Part shown: one piece after another, positions 35,997 to 45,364 of the stretch
How the letters are laid out: every line of letters starts with the position of its first letter
Position numbering within the stretch: position 1 is the stretch's first letter
NCBI RefSeq assembly: GCF_000731985.1
Contig: NZ_JNCS01000006.1
Span: forward strand, 1 to 64,000
DNA: 64,000 nt
Source of the DNA: Natrinema altunense
Lineage (GTDB): Archaea; Halobacteriota; Halobacteria; Halobacteriales; Natrialbaceae
Direction: 5' to 3'
Made by a program: the position numbers and the translations under genes
The notes under the pieces: generated by a model
Database searches by the model: none
The model's input: the letters and a program-made list of their open reading frames with translations, nothing else
Told to the model about the DNA's origin: nothing

Positions 35997-36014
35997 TTTT
36001 AGGCTTGCCTAAAA
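35997..36014. promoter_or_regulatory. DtxR-type palindromic operator
   Basis: TTTTAGGCTTGCCTAAAA is a perfect 8-bp inverted repeat with a 2-base centre. Its TTAGGC/GCCTAA arms resemble DtxR/IdeR iron boxes (TTAGG...CCTAA). It lies between the TATA-like TTTATT (36016-36021, minus strand) and the ATG at 35993, where a bound repressor would block transcription start. Confidence 0.75.
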
Positions 36015-36251
36015 CAATAAAGTAGTTGCGGCTAGTCGGTTCCCCGACGACTCACGGCCATCGGAACCGCTACCCGTCGCTGTACACTTGCCCGTCCGAG
36101 GGCCGTCCGATCGGTGTGAAAATCGGGACAGTGGGTACGGCGGAGCGTGAGTCGGCGGCGAGACGGAATCGGCCGACAGTCACATCGAGCGGCCTCCGAG
36201 GTAATCACCGGCCGCCCGCCGATCGGGTCATAATGGCCCTCTCCGGCGGTA

Positions 36252-37211
36252 TTACGAATCGTCGGCGACCGCGCTCCCGATCCCGTCGACCGGCCGGTCC
36301 GGCGTGACCTTGTCGATCTCGTCGGGGAGTCCGAGCTGGTACTGAGTGCCGTTCTCCCGGACCGACGTCCGACCGCGGTGGACCGAGACATCGCCGTTCA
36401 GGTGCAGTTGGACGGCCTCGAGCAGCGCGCTGGCCTCGAGCGGCTGGCCGCGGCGTTTCATCTCCGCGACGTCGGCGTCGCCGGGGACGTCGAACGCGCG
36501 CTGGGTGATGATCGGCCCCTGATCGAGGTCGGTCGTGACGTAGTGGGCCGTGACGCCCGCGACTCGAACGCCCTCCTCGACGGCCTGTCGATAGGCCTCC
36601 GCGCCGGGGAACGCCGGGAGCAGGGAGGGATGGACGTTGATGATGCGGTCCTCGTAGCGGAAGACGACGTTGGGGCTGAGGATGCGCATGTATCGCGCGA
36701 GGACGATCAGATCGACGTCGTACTCCCCGAGGAGTTCGAGCAGTTCGTCCTCGTTTTGCTGTCCGCCCTCGTCGCCGATATCGTGGAAGGGAACGTCGTA
36801 GTGTTCGGCCAGCGGTTGCAGGTCGTCGTGGTTGCCGATGACGACGCCGATATCCGCACCGAGTTCGTCGTTGGCCCAGGCCTCGAACAGGGCCTCGAGG
36901 CAGTGGCTCTCCTTCGTGACGAGGACGGCGATCTGCTGGGTCTCGCGGTCGGCGGGGAAGCGGACCTGGACGTCGAGTCCGAGGTCGTCGCCGAGGTCGC
37001 GGAGGTCCTCCCGAAGCGTTGCCTCGGTACAGACCATTTCGGAGGTGTCGACGGCGAGATACATCCGGAAAACGCCGTCACGGACCGCCTGATCGAGGTC
37101 CTCGATGTTGACTCCGCGCTCGAACAGGAGGCTGGTTACGTTCGCGACTAATCCGGTGTCGTCGTCCCCGATGACCGTAATTTCGGTTACGTCGGTCGTC
37201 AACGCTGCCAC
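36252..37211 (-). CDS. purU: Formyltetrahydrofolate deformylase
   Basis: PurU hydrolyses 10-formyl-tetrahydrofolate to formate, balancing one-carbon units for purine synthesis. The 319-residue protein has an N-terminal ACT domain (EITVIGDDDTGLVANVTSLL, residues 9-85). A formyltransferase-like catalytic domain follows, with INVHPSLLPAFPGAEAY, VTAHYV and TTDLDQGPIITQ. The last 35 residues are an extension with no clear motif. It is divergent from purS-purQ. Confidence 0.9.
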   Translation of the reverse strand: MAALTTDVTEITVIGDDDTGLVANVTSLLFERGVNIEDLDQAVRDGVFRMYLAVDTSEMVCTEATLREDLRDLGDDLGLDVQVRFPADRETQQIAVLVTKESHCLEALFEAWANDELGADIGVVIGNHDDLQPLAEHYDVPFHDIGDEGGQQNEDELLELLGEYDVDLIVLARYMRILSPNVVFRYEDRIINVHPSLLPAFPGAEAYRQAVEEGVRVAGVTAHYVTTDLDQGPIITQRAFDVPGDADVAEMKRRGQPLEASALLEAVQLHLNGDVSVHRGRTSVRENGTQYQLGLPDEIDKVTPDRPVDGIGSAVADDS

Positions 37212-37506
37212 CTCCGCTCGAGCGAATTGCGATTCATCACGACGGATTGCAGTCTACGGGCGGCTAAAAGTCCTGCTTTCCGGAGAGGCGCGTGCGAATA
37301 CCCCGCATTCGGTTCGTCCTCCGCCATGGCTGTCGGTGAGGTCACACGTCAGTCGCAATGAAAGTAGTGATCAGTTCAGGTCGGACGACCGTCCGTTCGG
37401 ACCGACCAAGCCCTACTCGACGCTGCGTGGCCCACCAGTATCCACGAACGTGTATTACGGAGACAAGGCGAAAGCGTTTTTGAGCACGGTTACGGGGTAA
37501 CAGGTA

Positions 37507-37758
37507 ATGACCGCCTATACCGCGACGGTGACCGTTCGACTCAAACAGGGCGTACTGGACCCCGAGGCCGAGACCACGAAGCAAGCCCTCGAGCGATTGG
37601 GCTTCGAACTCGAGGCCCTGCGGTCGGCCGACCGCTTCGAGGTCGATCTCGAGGCCGACGGTGTGGCCGCCGCGCGCGAGCGCGCCGACGAGATGGCGGA
37701 ACGACTGCTGGCGAACCCGACCATCCACGACTACGACGTGGAGGTCGCCGAACGGTAG
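37507..37758 (+). CDS. purS: Phosphoribosylformylglycinamidine synthase subunit PurS
   Basis: PurS is the small bridging subunit of the three-part FGAM synthase (PurL, PurQ, PurS). The 83-residue protein has the family pattern YTATVTVRLKQGVLDPEAET and VEVAER at the end. The stop TAG is immediately followed by the ATG of the first of three coupled mini-ORFs that lead to purQ. PurL is not in this window. Confidence 0.93.
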   Translation: MTAYTATVTVRLKQGVLDPEAETTKQALERLGFELEALRSADRFEVDLEADGVAAARERADEMAERLLANPTIHDYDVEVAER

Positions 37759-37821
37759 ATGACGGTTGCTACTATACCGATCGAAACCGTCGGTCGCAAC
37801 ACCGGGGGGTGTCGCCTGTGA
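37759..37821 (+). CDS. Mini-ORF 1 of the purS-purQ chain
   Basis: A 20-codon frame (MTVATIPIETVGRNTGGCRL). Its ATG follows purS TAG without a gap, and its TGA overlaps the next GTG in a GTGA motif at 37818-37821. The GGGGGGTG run near its end could act as ribosome-binding site for the next frame. No known homologue. Confidence 0.4.
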   Translation: MTVATIPIETVGRNTGGCRL

Positions 37822-37880
37822 CGGTCTCGATCACGACGACCGAGCCCGCCGGCCGAAACACCAGGGGGTGTCGCCTGTGA
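37818..37880 (+). CDS. Mini-ORF 2 of the purS-purQ chain
   Basis: A 20-codon frame starting GTG, identical in sequence to mini-ORF 3 and beginning with the same codons as purQ (TVSI). It overlaps both neighbours by four bases (GTGA). Function unknown; it may serve only as a translational relay. Confidence 0.4.
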   Translation: MTVSITTTEPAGRNTRGCRL

Positions 37881-37939
37881 CGGTCTCGATCACGACGACC
37901 GAGCCCGCCGGCCGAAACACCAGGGGGTGTCGCCTGTGA
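37877..37939 (+). CDS. Mini-ORF 3 of the purS-purQ chain
   Basis: A 20-codon frame identical to mini-ORF 2. Its TGA overlaps the probable purQ GTG at 37936 in a GTGA motif, and AGGGGGTG inside it lies at a Shine-Dalgarno distance from that GTG. Confidence 0.4.
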   Translation: MTVSITTTEPAGRNTRGCRL

Positions 37940-38613
37940 CGGTCTCGATCGTCCGCTTCGGCGGTTCGAACTGCGATCGTGACGCCGAGCGCGCGCTGGC
38001 ACACCTCGGGATCGATGCCGAGATCGTCTGGCACGAGGACGGCCTCCCCGCGGACGTGACCGGCGTCGTTCTCCCCGGCGGCTTCTCCTACGGCGATTAC
38101 CTCCGTGCGGGCGCGATGGCGGCCCGCTCGCCGATCATGACCGAGGTTCGCGAGGCCGCAGCCGACGGCGTTCCCGTCCTCGGCGTCTGTAACGGGGCTC
38201 AGGTCGGCTGTGAGTCCGGGCTCACCGAGGGTGCGTTCACGACCAACGAGAGCGCGCGCTTCCAGTGTGAACACGTCTCCCTGCGCGTCGAGCGCGCGGA
38301 CACGCCCTGGACCGCCGCCTACGAGGAGGGCGAGATCATCGAGATTCCGATCGCGCATGGCGAGGGCCGCTACGAGATCACCGACGACCGATTGGCCGAA
38401 CTGGAAGACGAGGGGCGCATCCTCTTCCGATACTGCGACGAGAACGGCGACCCGACCCCCAAGGCGAACCCGAACGGATCCAAGCACGCCGTCGCCGGCA
38501 TCCTCGGCGACCGCGATTCCGTCGCGGTGTTGATGCCCCACCCCGAGCGCGCGACGCTGCCCGACGTCGGCCCGACCGACGGGCAGGGCATCCTGCGCGG
38601 CCTTGAACGGTAA
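37936..38613 (+). CDS. purQ: Phosphoribosylformylglycinamidine synthase glutaminase PurQ
   Basis: PurQ releases ammonia from glutamine for FGAM synthase. The 225-residue protein begins TVSIVRFGGSNCDRDAERA. It has the class I amidotransferase nucleophile in VLGVCNGAQVG and the catalytic His-x-Glu in MPHPERATLP. I choose GTG 37936, which matches usual PurQ N-termini; GTG 37927, three codons earlier in the same frame, is an alternative. The start region is triplicated upstream (mini-ORF chain). Confidence 0.93.
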   Translation: MTVSIVRFGGSNCDRDAERALAHLGIDAEIVWHEDGLPADVTGVVLPGGFSYGDYLRAGAMAARSPIMTEVREAAADGVPVLGVCNGAQVGCESGLTEGAFTTNESARFQCEHVSLRVERADTPWTAAYEEGEIIEIPIAHGEGRYEITDDRLAELEDEGRILFRYCDENGDPTPKANPNGSKHAVAGILGDRDSVAVLMPHPERATLPDVGPTDGQGILRGLER

Positions 38614-38674
38614 TTCAACCGTGTGAGGTCCCAGGAACGATTTTTCTCCGAATCTGTGAACGATAACAACGGCG

Positions 38675-38694
38675 ACTCAGTTCGTGAACTGAGT
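38675..38694. promoter_or_regulatory. 20-bp perfect palindrome upstream of the histidine kinase
   Basis: ACTCAGTTCGTGAACTGAGT has two 9-base arms around a GT centre. It lies 50 bases before the kinase start and 61 bases after purQ. It has no T-run after it, so it is more likely an operator than a terminator. Confidence 0.5.
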
Positions 38695-38744
38695 GGAACA
38701 GTCATATGGGACGGGTTCGTTGAAGCCGACCGGAATACAGGGGA

Positions 38745-41700
38745 ATGGGCACGACCACCGGACCACCCGCTCGAGTCGTCGTCGTCGGCGAAGACGCCGC
38801 GAACGTGGCACGCGCTCTCGAAGAGCACGGCATGTCGACCGAGTCGGTTCGGACGGCCGATGCGTGCCTCGAGCGATTCCCGACCGTCGACGGCGTCGTG
38901 ATCGCGGCGAGCGCACGTTCGGACGCCGACCCCGTCGATTGCTGTCGGCTGATTCGAGACCGCTGGTCCGCGGTCCCGATCGCCGTCTTTCCCCGCGACG
39001 GAAGCGAACGGCTCGCGGGTGCAGTCGTCGCGGCGGGGGCGGACGGCTACGTCCCCCGTTCGGAGGGGGTCGAGACGCTCGTCGATCGGCTGGACGCGTT
39101 ACTCGAGGATCCGGCACCCGATGCCCGCTCCGCGCTCGCGGACGCCCCCGCATCGTCGGCGGACGGCGACTCTGACCGACTCGAGTCGCTCATCGAACAG
39201 TCGCCGCTCGCGGTCATCGAGTGGACGCTCGAGTACGAAGTCCGCAACTGGAATCCGGCCGCGGCCGACCTGTTCGGGTACACAGCCGAGGAGGCGATCG
39301 GCGAATCCGCCGTCGACCTGATCGTTCCGGACTCCGACCGCGACACCGTCCTGGAGTTGCGAGAGCGGATCGCCGACAACGAACCCGATGGCGGGTCGTT
39401 CTGCCGGATCGACTCGAACGTCCGCAAGGACGGGACGGCGGTCACCTGCGAGTGGTTGAACACGCCGCTGGTCGACGACGATGGAGCGGTCAGCAGCGTG
39501 CTGTCGTTCGTCCGGGACGTGACCGCCGAGCGCAAGCGCACGAACGCGCTCGAGGCACTCCAGGAAACGACTCGAGAGCTACTGCGGGCCGAGTCGACCG
39601 ACGAAATCGCCGACATCGTGATGGCGGCGGCGGAAGACGTGATCGATCGACCGCTCGGCGCGATCCGGTTCTACGACGATGATAGCGAGACCCTCGAACT
39701 CGCCGGGACGACGTCGTTGCTCGACGTCAATACTGACGAGATTCCGCCGATCGGGTCGGATGGCTCCACCCTCTGGGACGCCTACACCGACAGCGAACCG
39801 ACCGTCGTCGAGAACGTCTCGTGCGACCGACTACCGTACGAGATCGAGATCGACGTTGGGAACTCACTCCTCCAGCCGCTCGGTGATCACGGCATGTTGT
39901 CGGTCGCCTCGATCGGGTCGAACGAACTCAGCGATGCCGAATTCCACCTGATCCACGTTCTCGCGACGACCGCCGAGGCCGCGCTCGACCGAGCGGCACG
40001 CGATCGCGAACTCGAGCGGACGAAGACGGTCGTCGAGACGGTCGGGGACTGCGTTTACCAACTCGACCGCGACGGCCGGTTCGTCGAGGTCAACGACGGG
40101 ATGAAAGACAAGACCGGATACGAACGGGACGAACTCCTCGGCGAGCACGTCTCGCGGATACTCACCGACGAGAGCGCCGAACGCGGACGACGACGCGTCC
40201 GGGAACTCACGGTCGACGACGAACAGCGTACCGCGACGTGCGAAGTCACGCTGACCGGGGCCGACGGCGAACGAGTTCCCGCCGAAGTCAGTATGGCGCT
40301 GTTGCGATCCGACGGCGAGATCGAAGGCACCGTCGGTATTGCCCGCGACATCAGCGATCGCAAGCGAATGGAGCGAGAACTGGTCGATCGAAAGGCGAAA
40401 ATCGAGGGCCTCCACACCGTCGCCTCTCGGCTCGAAGACTGTGAGAGCCGGGAGGCGATCTACGACGTGGCCGTCGAGGCGGCCGAAGACGTCCTCGGCT
40501 TCGATCGCTGTTTCGTCGACAGGATTTGTGGCGGGTCTATCGTGACGGAAGCCGCGTCGTCCGGTCTCGATATCGACCACGGGGAGCGACGCCCGTTCGA
40601 CGAGGGGATCGCCGGGCGGACGTATCGGTCGCGACGACCCTCCCGCGTCGACGAGACCGAGTCGGACGACGGGATCACGGCCCGTATCGACAACTGCCGG
40701 TCGGTCCTGAGCGTTTCGATCGGCGATCACGGCGTGTTTCAGGCCGTTTCGTCCGAGCCCGACGCGTTTTCCGCGGCCGACGAGGAACTGACGGAACTGT
40801 TATTGTCACACGTTACGGATTCTCTCGACCGGATCGCGTTCGAGGAGCGACTTCGAGCCGAACGCGACCGGTTCGCGGCGTTGTTCGAAAACGTTCCCGA
40901 CGCCGTCGTCAGCGTTAGCCAACTCGAGGACGGCCCGATCGTCGAGGACGTCAACCCGGCGTTCGAACGGATCTTCGGCTACGATGAGGCGGACCTCGCC
41001 GGAACGTCGCTCGACGAGGTCATCGTGCCGCCCGATCGGCGGGCCGAGTCCGATACCCTCAATCGCCGGGGCAACCGCGGTGAGATCGGCGAGGCGGAGG
41101 TCAAACGCCAAACCGCGGACGGCTTGCGCGATTTCCGGCTGCGGGTCGTCCCGATGGAGATGGACGGGTCGTCGGATCGCGGCTTCGGGCTCTATACCGA
41201 TATCACCGCCCAGAAACAGCGGCAGAAACGCCTCGAGATACTCAATCGGGTCCTCCGCCACGACCTGCGCAACGGCATGAACATCATCAACGGCTGTGCG
41301 GAGATGCTCGTGGACGCGGTCGACGACGACGACAGCGAGTACGTCGAGACCATCCAGAACCGGACGAGCGAACTCATCGGACTCGCGGAGAAGACCCGGA
41401 CCGTCGAACGCGTCCTCGACCGTGAGACGGTCGCGGCCGGCCCCGTCGATCTCACCGAGGCCGTCGAAAGGGCGGTCGCCCGCCTCGAGAACACCCATCC
41501 CGAGGTCGAGGTCACCTGCTCGCTGCCGGACGGGGCCTTCGCTCGCGCCGACAAGTACCTTCGGACGGCCGTCTTTCAGGTGCTCGAGAACGCCGTCGAA
41601 CACAACGACCGAGCGCAACCGACCGTCGACGTGACGGTGTGTGACCGGCCGGACAAGGAGGAACTAACGTTGGCAATCGCCGACGACGGCCCCGGCATCC

Positions 41701-41924
41701 CCCCCGAAGAACGAGAACTACTCGAGGGCGACCGGGAAATCACGCAACTCCGCCACGCGAGCGGGCTCGGTCTCTGGCTCGTCAACTGGGTCGTTACCCA
41801 GGCCGGCGGTCGGCTCTCCTTCCGTGACAACGAACCGCGAGGGACCGTCGTGACGCTCTCGATTCCGCGCGCCGACGCGGAGTCGGTCCGGTCGGCGTCA
41901 GACGAACCGGCGACCGGCGATTAG
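38745..41924 (+). CDS. Cytosolic hybrid histidine kinase, multi-PAS/GAF
   Basis: A 1059-residue soluble kinase without membrane helices. Order: an N-terminal receiver-like domain (1-125) that lacks the phospho-acceptor Asp (VVIAASARSDAD), PAS (145-270), GAF (275-425), PAS (430-545), GAF (550-705), PAS (715-825), HisKA with His839 (LRHDLRNGMN) and HATPase (VLENAVEHND, DDGPGIP, GLGLWLV). The N-terminal domain is thus a pseudo-receiver, probably a protein-interaction module. Ligands are unknown. The receivers at 31573-33725 are possible partners. Confidence 0.9.
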   Translation: MGTTTGPPARVVVVGEDAANVARALEEHGMSTESVRTADACLERFPTVDGVVIAASARSDADPVDCCRLIRDRWSAVPIAVFPRDGSERLAGAVVAAGADGYVPRSEGVETLVDRLDALLEDPAPDARSALADAPASSADGDSDRLESLIEQSPLAVIEWTLEYEVRNWNPAAADLFGYTAEEAIGESAVDLIVPDSDRDTVLELRERIADNEPDGGSFCRIDSNVRKDGTAVTCEWLNTPLVDDDGAVSSVLSFVRDVTAERKRTNALEALQETTRELLRAESTDEIADIVMAAAEDVIDRPLGAIRFYDDDSETLELAGTTSLLDVNTDEIPPIGSDGSTLWDAYTDSEPTVVENVSCDRLPYEIEIDVGNSLLQPLGDHGMLSVASIGSNELSDAEFHLIHVLATTAEAALDRAARDRELERTKTVVETVGDCVYQLDRDGRFVEVNDGMKDKTGYERDELLGEHVSRILTDESAERGRRRVRELTVDDEQRTATCEVTLTGADGERVPAEVSMALLRSDGEIEGTVGIARDISDRKRMERELVDRKAKIEGLHTVASRLEDCESREAIYDVAVEAAEDVLGFDRCFVDRICGGSIVTEAASSGLDIDHGERRPFDEGIAGRTYRSRRPSRVDETESDDGITARIDNCRSVLSVSIGDHGVFQAVSSEPDAFSAADEELTELLLSHVTDSLDRIAFEERLRAERDRFAALFENVPDAVVSVSQLEDGPIVEDVNPAFERIFGYDEADLAGTSLDEVIVPPDRRAESDTLNRRGNRGEIGEAEVKRQTADGLRDFRLRVVPMEMDGSSDRGFGLYTDITAQKQRQKRLEILNRVLRHDLRNGMNIINGCAEMLVDAVDDDDSEYVETIQNRTSELIGLAEKTRTVERVLDRETVAAGPVDLTEAVERAVARLENTHPEVEVTCSLPDGAFARADKYLRTAVFQVLENAVEHNDRAQPTVDVTVCDRPDKEELTLAIADDGPGIPPEERELLEGDREITQLRHASGLGLWLVNWVVTQAGGRLSFRDNEPRGTVVTLSIPRADAESVRSASDEPATGD

Positions 41925-42165
41925 TCCGTTTGTAGCCTCCCTCTCGTAGAAGATCTGGCTCCCGTCCAGGGGCACGACCCCGTATCCAGTACGGCGATCG
42001 CGGGCTCCGGAACGGCGACTACCGAGAAGCCGATGGCGACCGAGACGGCTGGCTCGAGATCGCTCCAGCACCCTGTTATCGATAGGCATGCCGTGAGGAT
42101 CAGTGTCAGCTCGCAGTCCCGTCGGTCGCCCCGGTTCCCGCGTGATCGTCGGCGGACGAAGCGGC

Positions 42166-43266
42166 TTACCGGGTCAGCGGCTGGTTGAAGCTCCGCTCGC
42201 GCTCGATGACCGTTTCCCAGGTCAGTTCACACTCACAGGAGACCTGCTCGAAGACTGTCGGGTCCTGACGCAGGTCGAAGTCCTTGATCGCCTTCTGGAC
42301 GAGGTCATCACACTCCTGACAGTTGTGCGGACCGCGGTCGGAGCCGTGCCCGACGGGGTCCGAGACGACGATGGCGTCGGTGTCAGCGGTTTCAGTCAAG
42401 ACGTGGGCGACCGACCAGAGCCACGGCGGCCGGTAGCCGTCCTCGAAGTAGAGATCGTCGACCATCGTGTACCGCTGGACGTTACACGGATTCATCGAGA
42501 CGGTGTGACAGCCCTCGACAGCGGCACAGCGCTCGATCGACGAGATCATGTCGTCGACGGCTTCGGCCTCCGTGAGGAAGGGGGGTTTCATCAGCAGGTA
42601 GGCCTTGATGCCGGCCTCCGCGTCGGCACCCGCATCTTCGTCGGCGGCCGCGGCTTCCGCACAGGCGGCCTCGAAGTCCGCGAAGTCGAAGTACTTGTTC
42701 ACGCAGTCGTGGCGCACGCGGTCGGTCGCCGTCTCGAGGCCGATCGCGACGTCGGTGTCGAGACCGTGCTGGGTGAAGTCGGCGATCTTCTCGCGGTCGA
42801 CGAAGTCGGGGAGCGACTCGACGACCATGCGGTCGCGGTCGGCGAAGGTGTCGGCGATCGCTCGGCGACTCTCGGCGCTGACCTCGCGCTCGTCGAGGAA
42901 CGAGCCGGAGGTGTAGATCTTGATGAGTGCGGCGGGCTCGTCGGCGTTCTCGTCCTCGTGGGCGAGACAGACGTCGATCTGGTCCATCAGGGCCTCGTGG
43001 GAGACGGAGCCGCCGTCGACGCTTTCGGCGACGTAGCCACACATCGTACAGCCGCCGGCGCGGGCCCACCGACAGCCGCCGGTGTTCAGGATGATCGTCA
43101 AACTCGATTTGACGCCGTCGGGGGTGTTATCCTCGTCGAGCCAGACGCGGGTCGGCTCGTGGGGATCGTAGCTGGCCTCCTTGCGGGAACGGATCTCCCG
43201 CATCGCCTGATTGTGGGCGTCCATGCCCTTGCCCTGCTCGTAGACGTCGGGCGTGGGTTTACTCAT
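42166..43266 (-). CDS. raSEA: Archaeosine synthase radical SAM subunit RaSEA
   Basis: RaSEA is a radical SAM enzyme that cleaves the lysine-preQ0 side chain made by ArcS to form archaeosine at tRNA position 15. The 366-residue protein has an unusual cluster motif, GGCRWARAGGCTMCGY (C-x7-C-x2-C), then IKIYTSGSFLDEREVS, AIGLETATDRVRHDCVNKYF and MNPCNVQRYT. A Cys-rich C-terminus (NCQECDD, SCECEL) follows. The start is ATG 43266; a much longer open frame beyond it is antisense to tgtA. It is divergent from tgtA. Confidence 0.9.
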   Translation of the reverse strand: MSKPTPDVYEQGKGMDAHNQAMREIRSRKEASYDPHEPTRVWLDEDNTPDGVKSSLTIILNTGGCRWARAGGCTMCGYVAESVDGGSVSHEALMDQIDVCLAHEDENADEPAALIKIYTSGSFLDEREVSAESRRAIADTFADRDRMVVESLPDFVDREKIADFTQHGLDTDVAIGLETATDRVRHDCVNKYFDFADFEAACAEAAAADEDAGADAEAGIKAYLLMKPPFLTEAEAVDDMISSIERCAAVEGCHTVSMNPCNVQRYTMVDDLYFEDGYRPPWLWSVAHVLTETADTDAIVVSDPVGHGSDRGPHNCQECDDLVQKAIKDFDLRQDPTVFEQVSCECELTWETVIERERSFNQPLTR

Positions 43267-43485
43267 TAGGGGACGAAAGCGGCCCGGAGCGTAAAGCGCC
43301 TTCGTCTCCCCCCGTGTGGGCGGTTCCGGAACTGCGGCCGTACTTTCACCCCGCCGTCTCGAGGGGTGCCGGCCCGTCAAGCGTCGTGATGGGGGCGGGC
43401 TACGGATAGAACGCGCGTCAGGGCGTCGACGATCGGGCGGACGAAAACCGTCACGTCTTACGTCCGACGGTCCAACGGGAGGGCA

Positions 43486-44961
43486 ATGCGCGAGTCCTTC
43501 GAAGTCCGGGACACCGACGCCGGCGGCCGCATCGGGGAACTCACCGTTCCGCGTGCCGGCACGACCGTCGAAACCCCGGCCTTGCTCCCGGTTATCAATC
43601 CGAATCTGGATACGATCAGCCCTCGCCGACTCGCCGACGAGTTCGGCGCGGAAATCCTCATCACGAACTCCTATATCATCCACGGCGACGACGACCTCCG
43701 CGAACGCGCGCTCGAGGAGGGCCTCCACGACCTGCTCGATTTCCCGGGCGCGATCATGACCGACTCCGGCTCCTTCCAACTCTCGGAGTACGGCGAGATC
43801 GACGTCACGACGGAGGAGATCCTCGCCTTCCAGCGCGAGATCGGCTCCGATATCGCCACACCCGTCGACATCCCGACCCCGCCGGACGTCTCCCGTGAGC
43901 GCGCAGCGGCGGATCTCGAGACCACGCAGGACCGACTCGAGGTCGCCGAAGCCGCCGACACGGGCGAGATGCTCGTCAGCGCGCCCGTTCAGGGGTCGAC
44001 CTATCCGGACCTCCGCGAGCGGGCCGGTCGCCACGCCGACGACACGGATCTCGATGTCTTCCCGATCGGCGCGGTCGTGCCGCTGATGAACGACTACCGG
44101 TACGACGATATGATCGACGTCGTCGCCGCGGCCAAGCGCGGCCTGGGGGCCGACGCACCCGTCCACCTCTTCGGTGCCGGCCACCCCATGATGTTCGCCC
44201 TCGCCGTCGCGATGGGCTGTGACCTGTTCGACTCGGCTGCCTACGCGTTGTACGCCCGCGACGACCGCTATCTCACGGTTCGTGGCACCCGTGCGCTCGA
44301 CGACCTCGAGTACCTCCCCTGTTCCTGTGCCGTCTGTACCGCACACTCGCCGGACGAGCTTCGCGCCCTGCCCGACGCCGAGCGCGAATCCGAACTGGCC
44401 GCTCACAACCTCCACGTCACCTTCGCCGAGATCCGCCGGATCAAGCAGGCTATCCGGACGGGTGATCTGCTCGAACTCGTCGAACAGCGCGCCCGCTCCC
44501 ATCCGACGATGCTCGACGGCTACCGCACACTGCTCGATCACGCCGCCCAACTCGAGCGGAGCGATCCCGTCTCGAAGGGTTCGTTCTTCTATACCTCCCA
44601 CGAGAGCGCTCGTCGCCCCGAAGTCGTCCGACACCACCAGCGCCTCGAGCGGCTGTCCGTCCCGGACGACCTCCTTCTCACGGAGGGGAACGCGCCGCGG
44701 AGCGACGAGTTCGACGACTCCTGGCGCGTCGAACCGCCGTTCGGTCCCTTCCCGCGCGCGCTGTCGAAGAGCTACCCGCTCACCGCGGAAGTCCCCGCCC
44801 GAACCGATCGAGCCGCCCTCGAAGCCGCGGCCGACGGCGTCGCCAGCCTCGTCGTGACGAACCCGGAGACGACGTTCACCCTCGCCCACGAGGGATGGCC
44901 GGCGGCCGTCCTCGATCGCGTTCCCGACGCCGTCGCGCTGGTTGATCTCACCGCGAACTGA
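43486..44961 (+). CDS. tgtA: tRNA-guanine(15) transglycosylase TgtA
   Basis: TgtA exchanges guanine-15 of archaeal tRNA for preQ0, the first step of archaeosine formation. The 491-residue protein has the TIM-barrel signatures [31 protein letters not shown] and [24 protein letters not shown]. Zinc ligands lie in [11 protein letters not shown]. The C-terminal part contributes to tRNA binding. It is divergent from raSEA across 219 bp that must hold both promoters. Confidence 0.95.
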   Translation: MRESFEVRDTDAGGRIGELTVPRAGTTVETPALLPVINPNLDTISPRRLADEFGAEILITNSYIIHGDDDLRERALEEGLHDLLDFPGAIMTDSGSFQLSEYGEIDVTTEEILAFQREIGSDIATPVDIPTPPDVSRERAAADLETTQDRLEVAEAADTGEMLVSAPVQGSTYPDLRERAGRHADDTDLDVFPIGAVVPLMNDYRYDDMIDVVAAAKRGLGADAPVHLFGAGHPMMFALAVAMGCDLFDSAAYALYARDDRYLTVRGTRALDDLEYLPCSCAVCTAHSPDELRALPDAERESELAAHNLHVTFAEIRRIKQAIRTGDLLELVEQRARSHPTMLDGYRTLLDHAAQLERSDPVSKGSFFYTSHESARRPEVVRHHQRLERLSVPDDLLLTEGNAPRSDEFDDSWRVEPPFGPFPRALSKSYPLTAEVPARTDRAALEAAADGVASLVVTNPETTFTLAHEGWPAAVLDRVPDAVALVDLTAN

Positions 44962-45034
44962 TCGGGGCCGTCGTCTTCCGTGGAAAATCGGCCCTCGTCG
45001 CGCGGTCCGGCGGGTGCCACAGCGGAGCCGTCAG

Positions 45035-45364
45035 TTACGCGTCGGTCCGCGTCGCGCTCTCGGAGCCGATCGGGATCGACTCGACGACCGCCGAGCCGTC
45101 GACCGAGACCGAGACGCCGTCGGTACAGTCCACCGCGATCGCGTGGCCGTCGTAGGTAAACTCGAGTCGACCGCTGCGGGGACCGCTCCGGGCGGGCGCG
45201 AAAAGCGCGTCCAGCGCGTCCGGATCGATCCACTCGTAGAGCGGCGGCAGTCGGGTCGGGTCCGTCTCGCGATGTGTCGCGACCGCAGCAATGACGGCAC
45301 TGCTCACCGACCCGTTGACCCCGTCAAATGACCCGCTGAATGAATCATTCACGACGTATCCCAT
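45035..45364 (-). CDS. HalOD1 output-domain protein
   Basis: A 109-residue protein with the HalOD1 core: SSAVIAAVATHRETDPTRLP, LYEWIDPDALDALFAP, then a strand pair (GRLEFTYDGHAIAVDCTDGV). It is a paralogue of 5141-5458. The activity is unknown. It lies convergent to tgtA. Confidence 0.8.
   Translation of the reverse strand: MGYVVNDSFSGSFDGVNGSVSSAVIAAVATHRETDPTRLPPLYEWIDPDALDALFAPARSGPRSGRLEFTYDGHAIAVDCTDGVSVSVDGSAVVESIPIGSESATRTDA

Larger units (their letters stand above)
37759..37951 (+). repeat. Tandem 59-bp repeat carrying the purQ start region
   Basis: Two identical 59-base copies (37809-37867 and 37868-37926) are followed by a partial third copy that contains the purQ start (37927-37951). 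A diverged copy lies at 37759-37817. Each unit has AGGGGGTG-like (Shine-Dalgarno-like) bases, then GTGTCGCCTGTGACGGTC. The period of 59 keeps a 4-base stop/start overlap between successive short frames. Confidence 0.95.

Noticed and set aside
37809-37951. Short CRISPR-like array
   Set aside because: The repeats are directly adjacent with no spacers and contain coding starts; no cas gene is nearby.
43267-44889. N-terminal extension of raSEA to 907 residues
   Set aside because: The extension is antisense to tgtA. The real start at 43266 has the family N-terminus.
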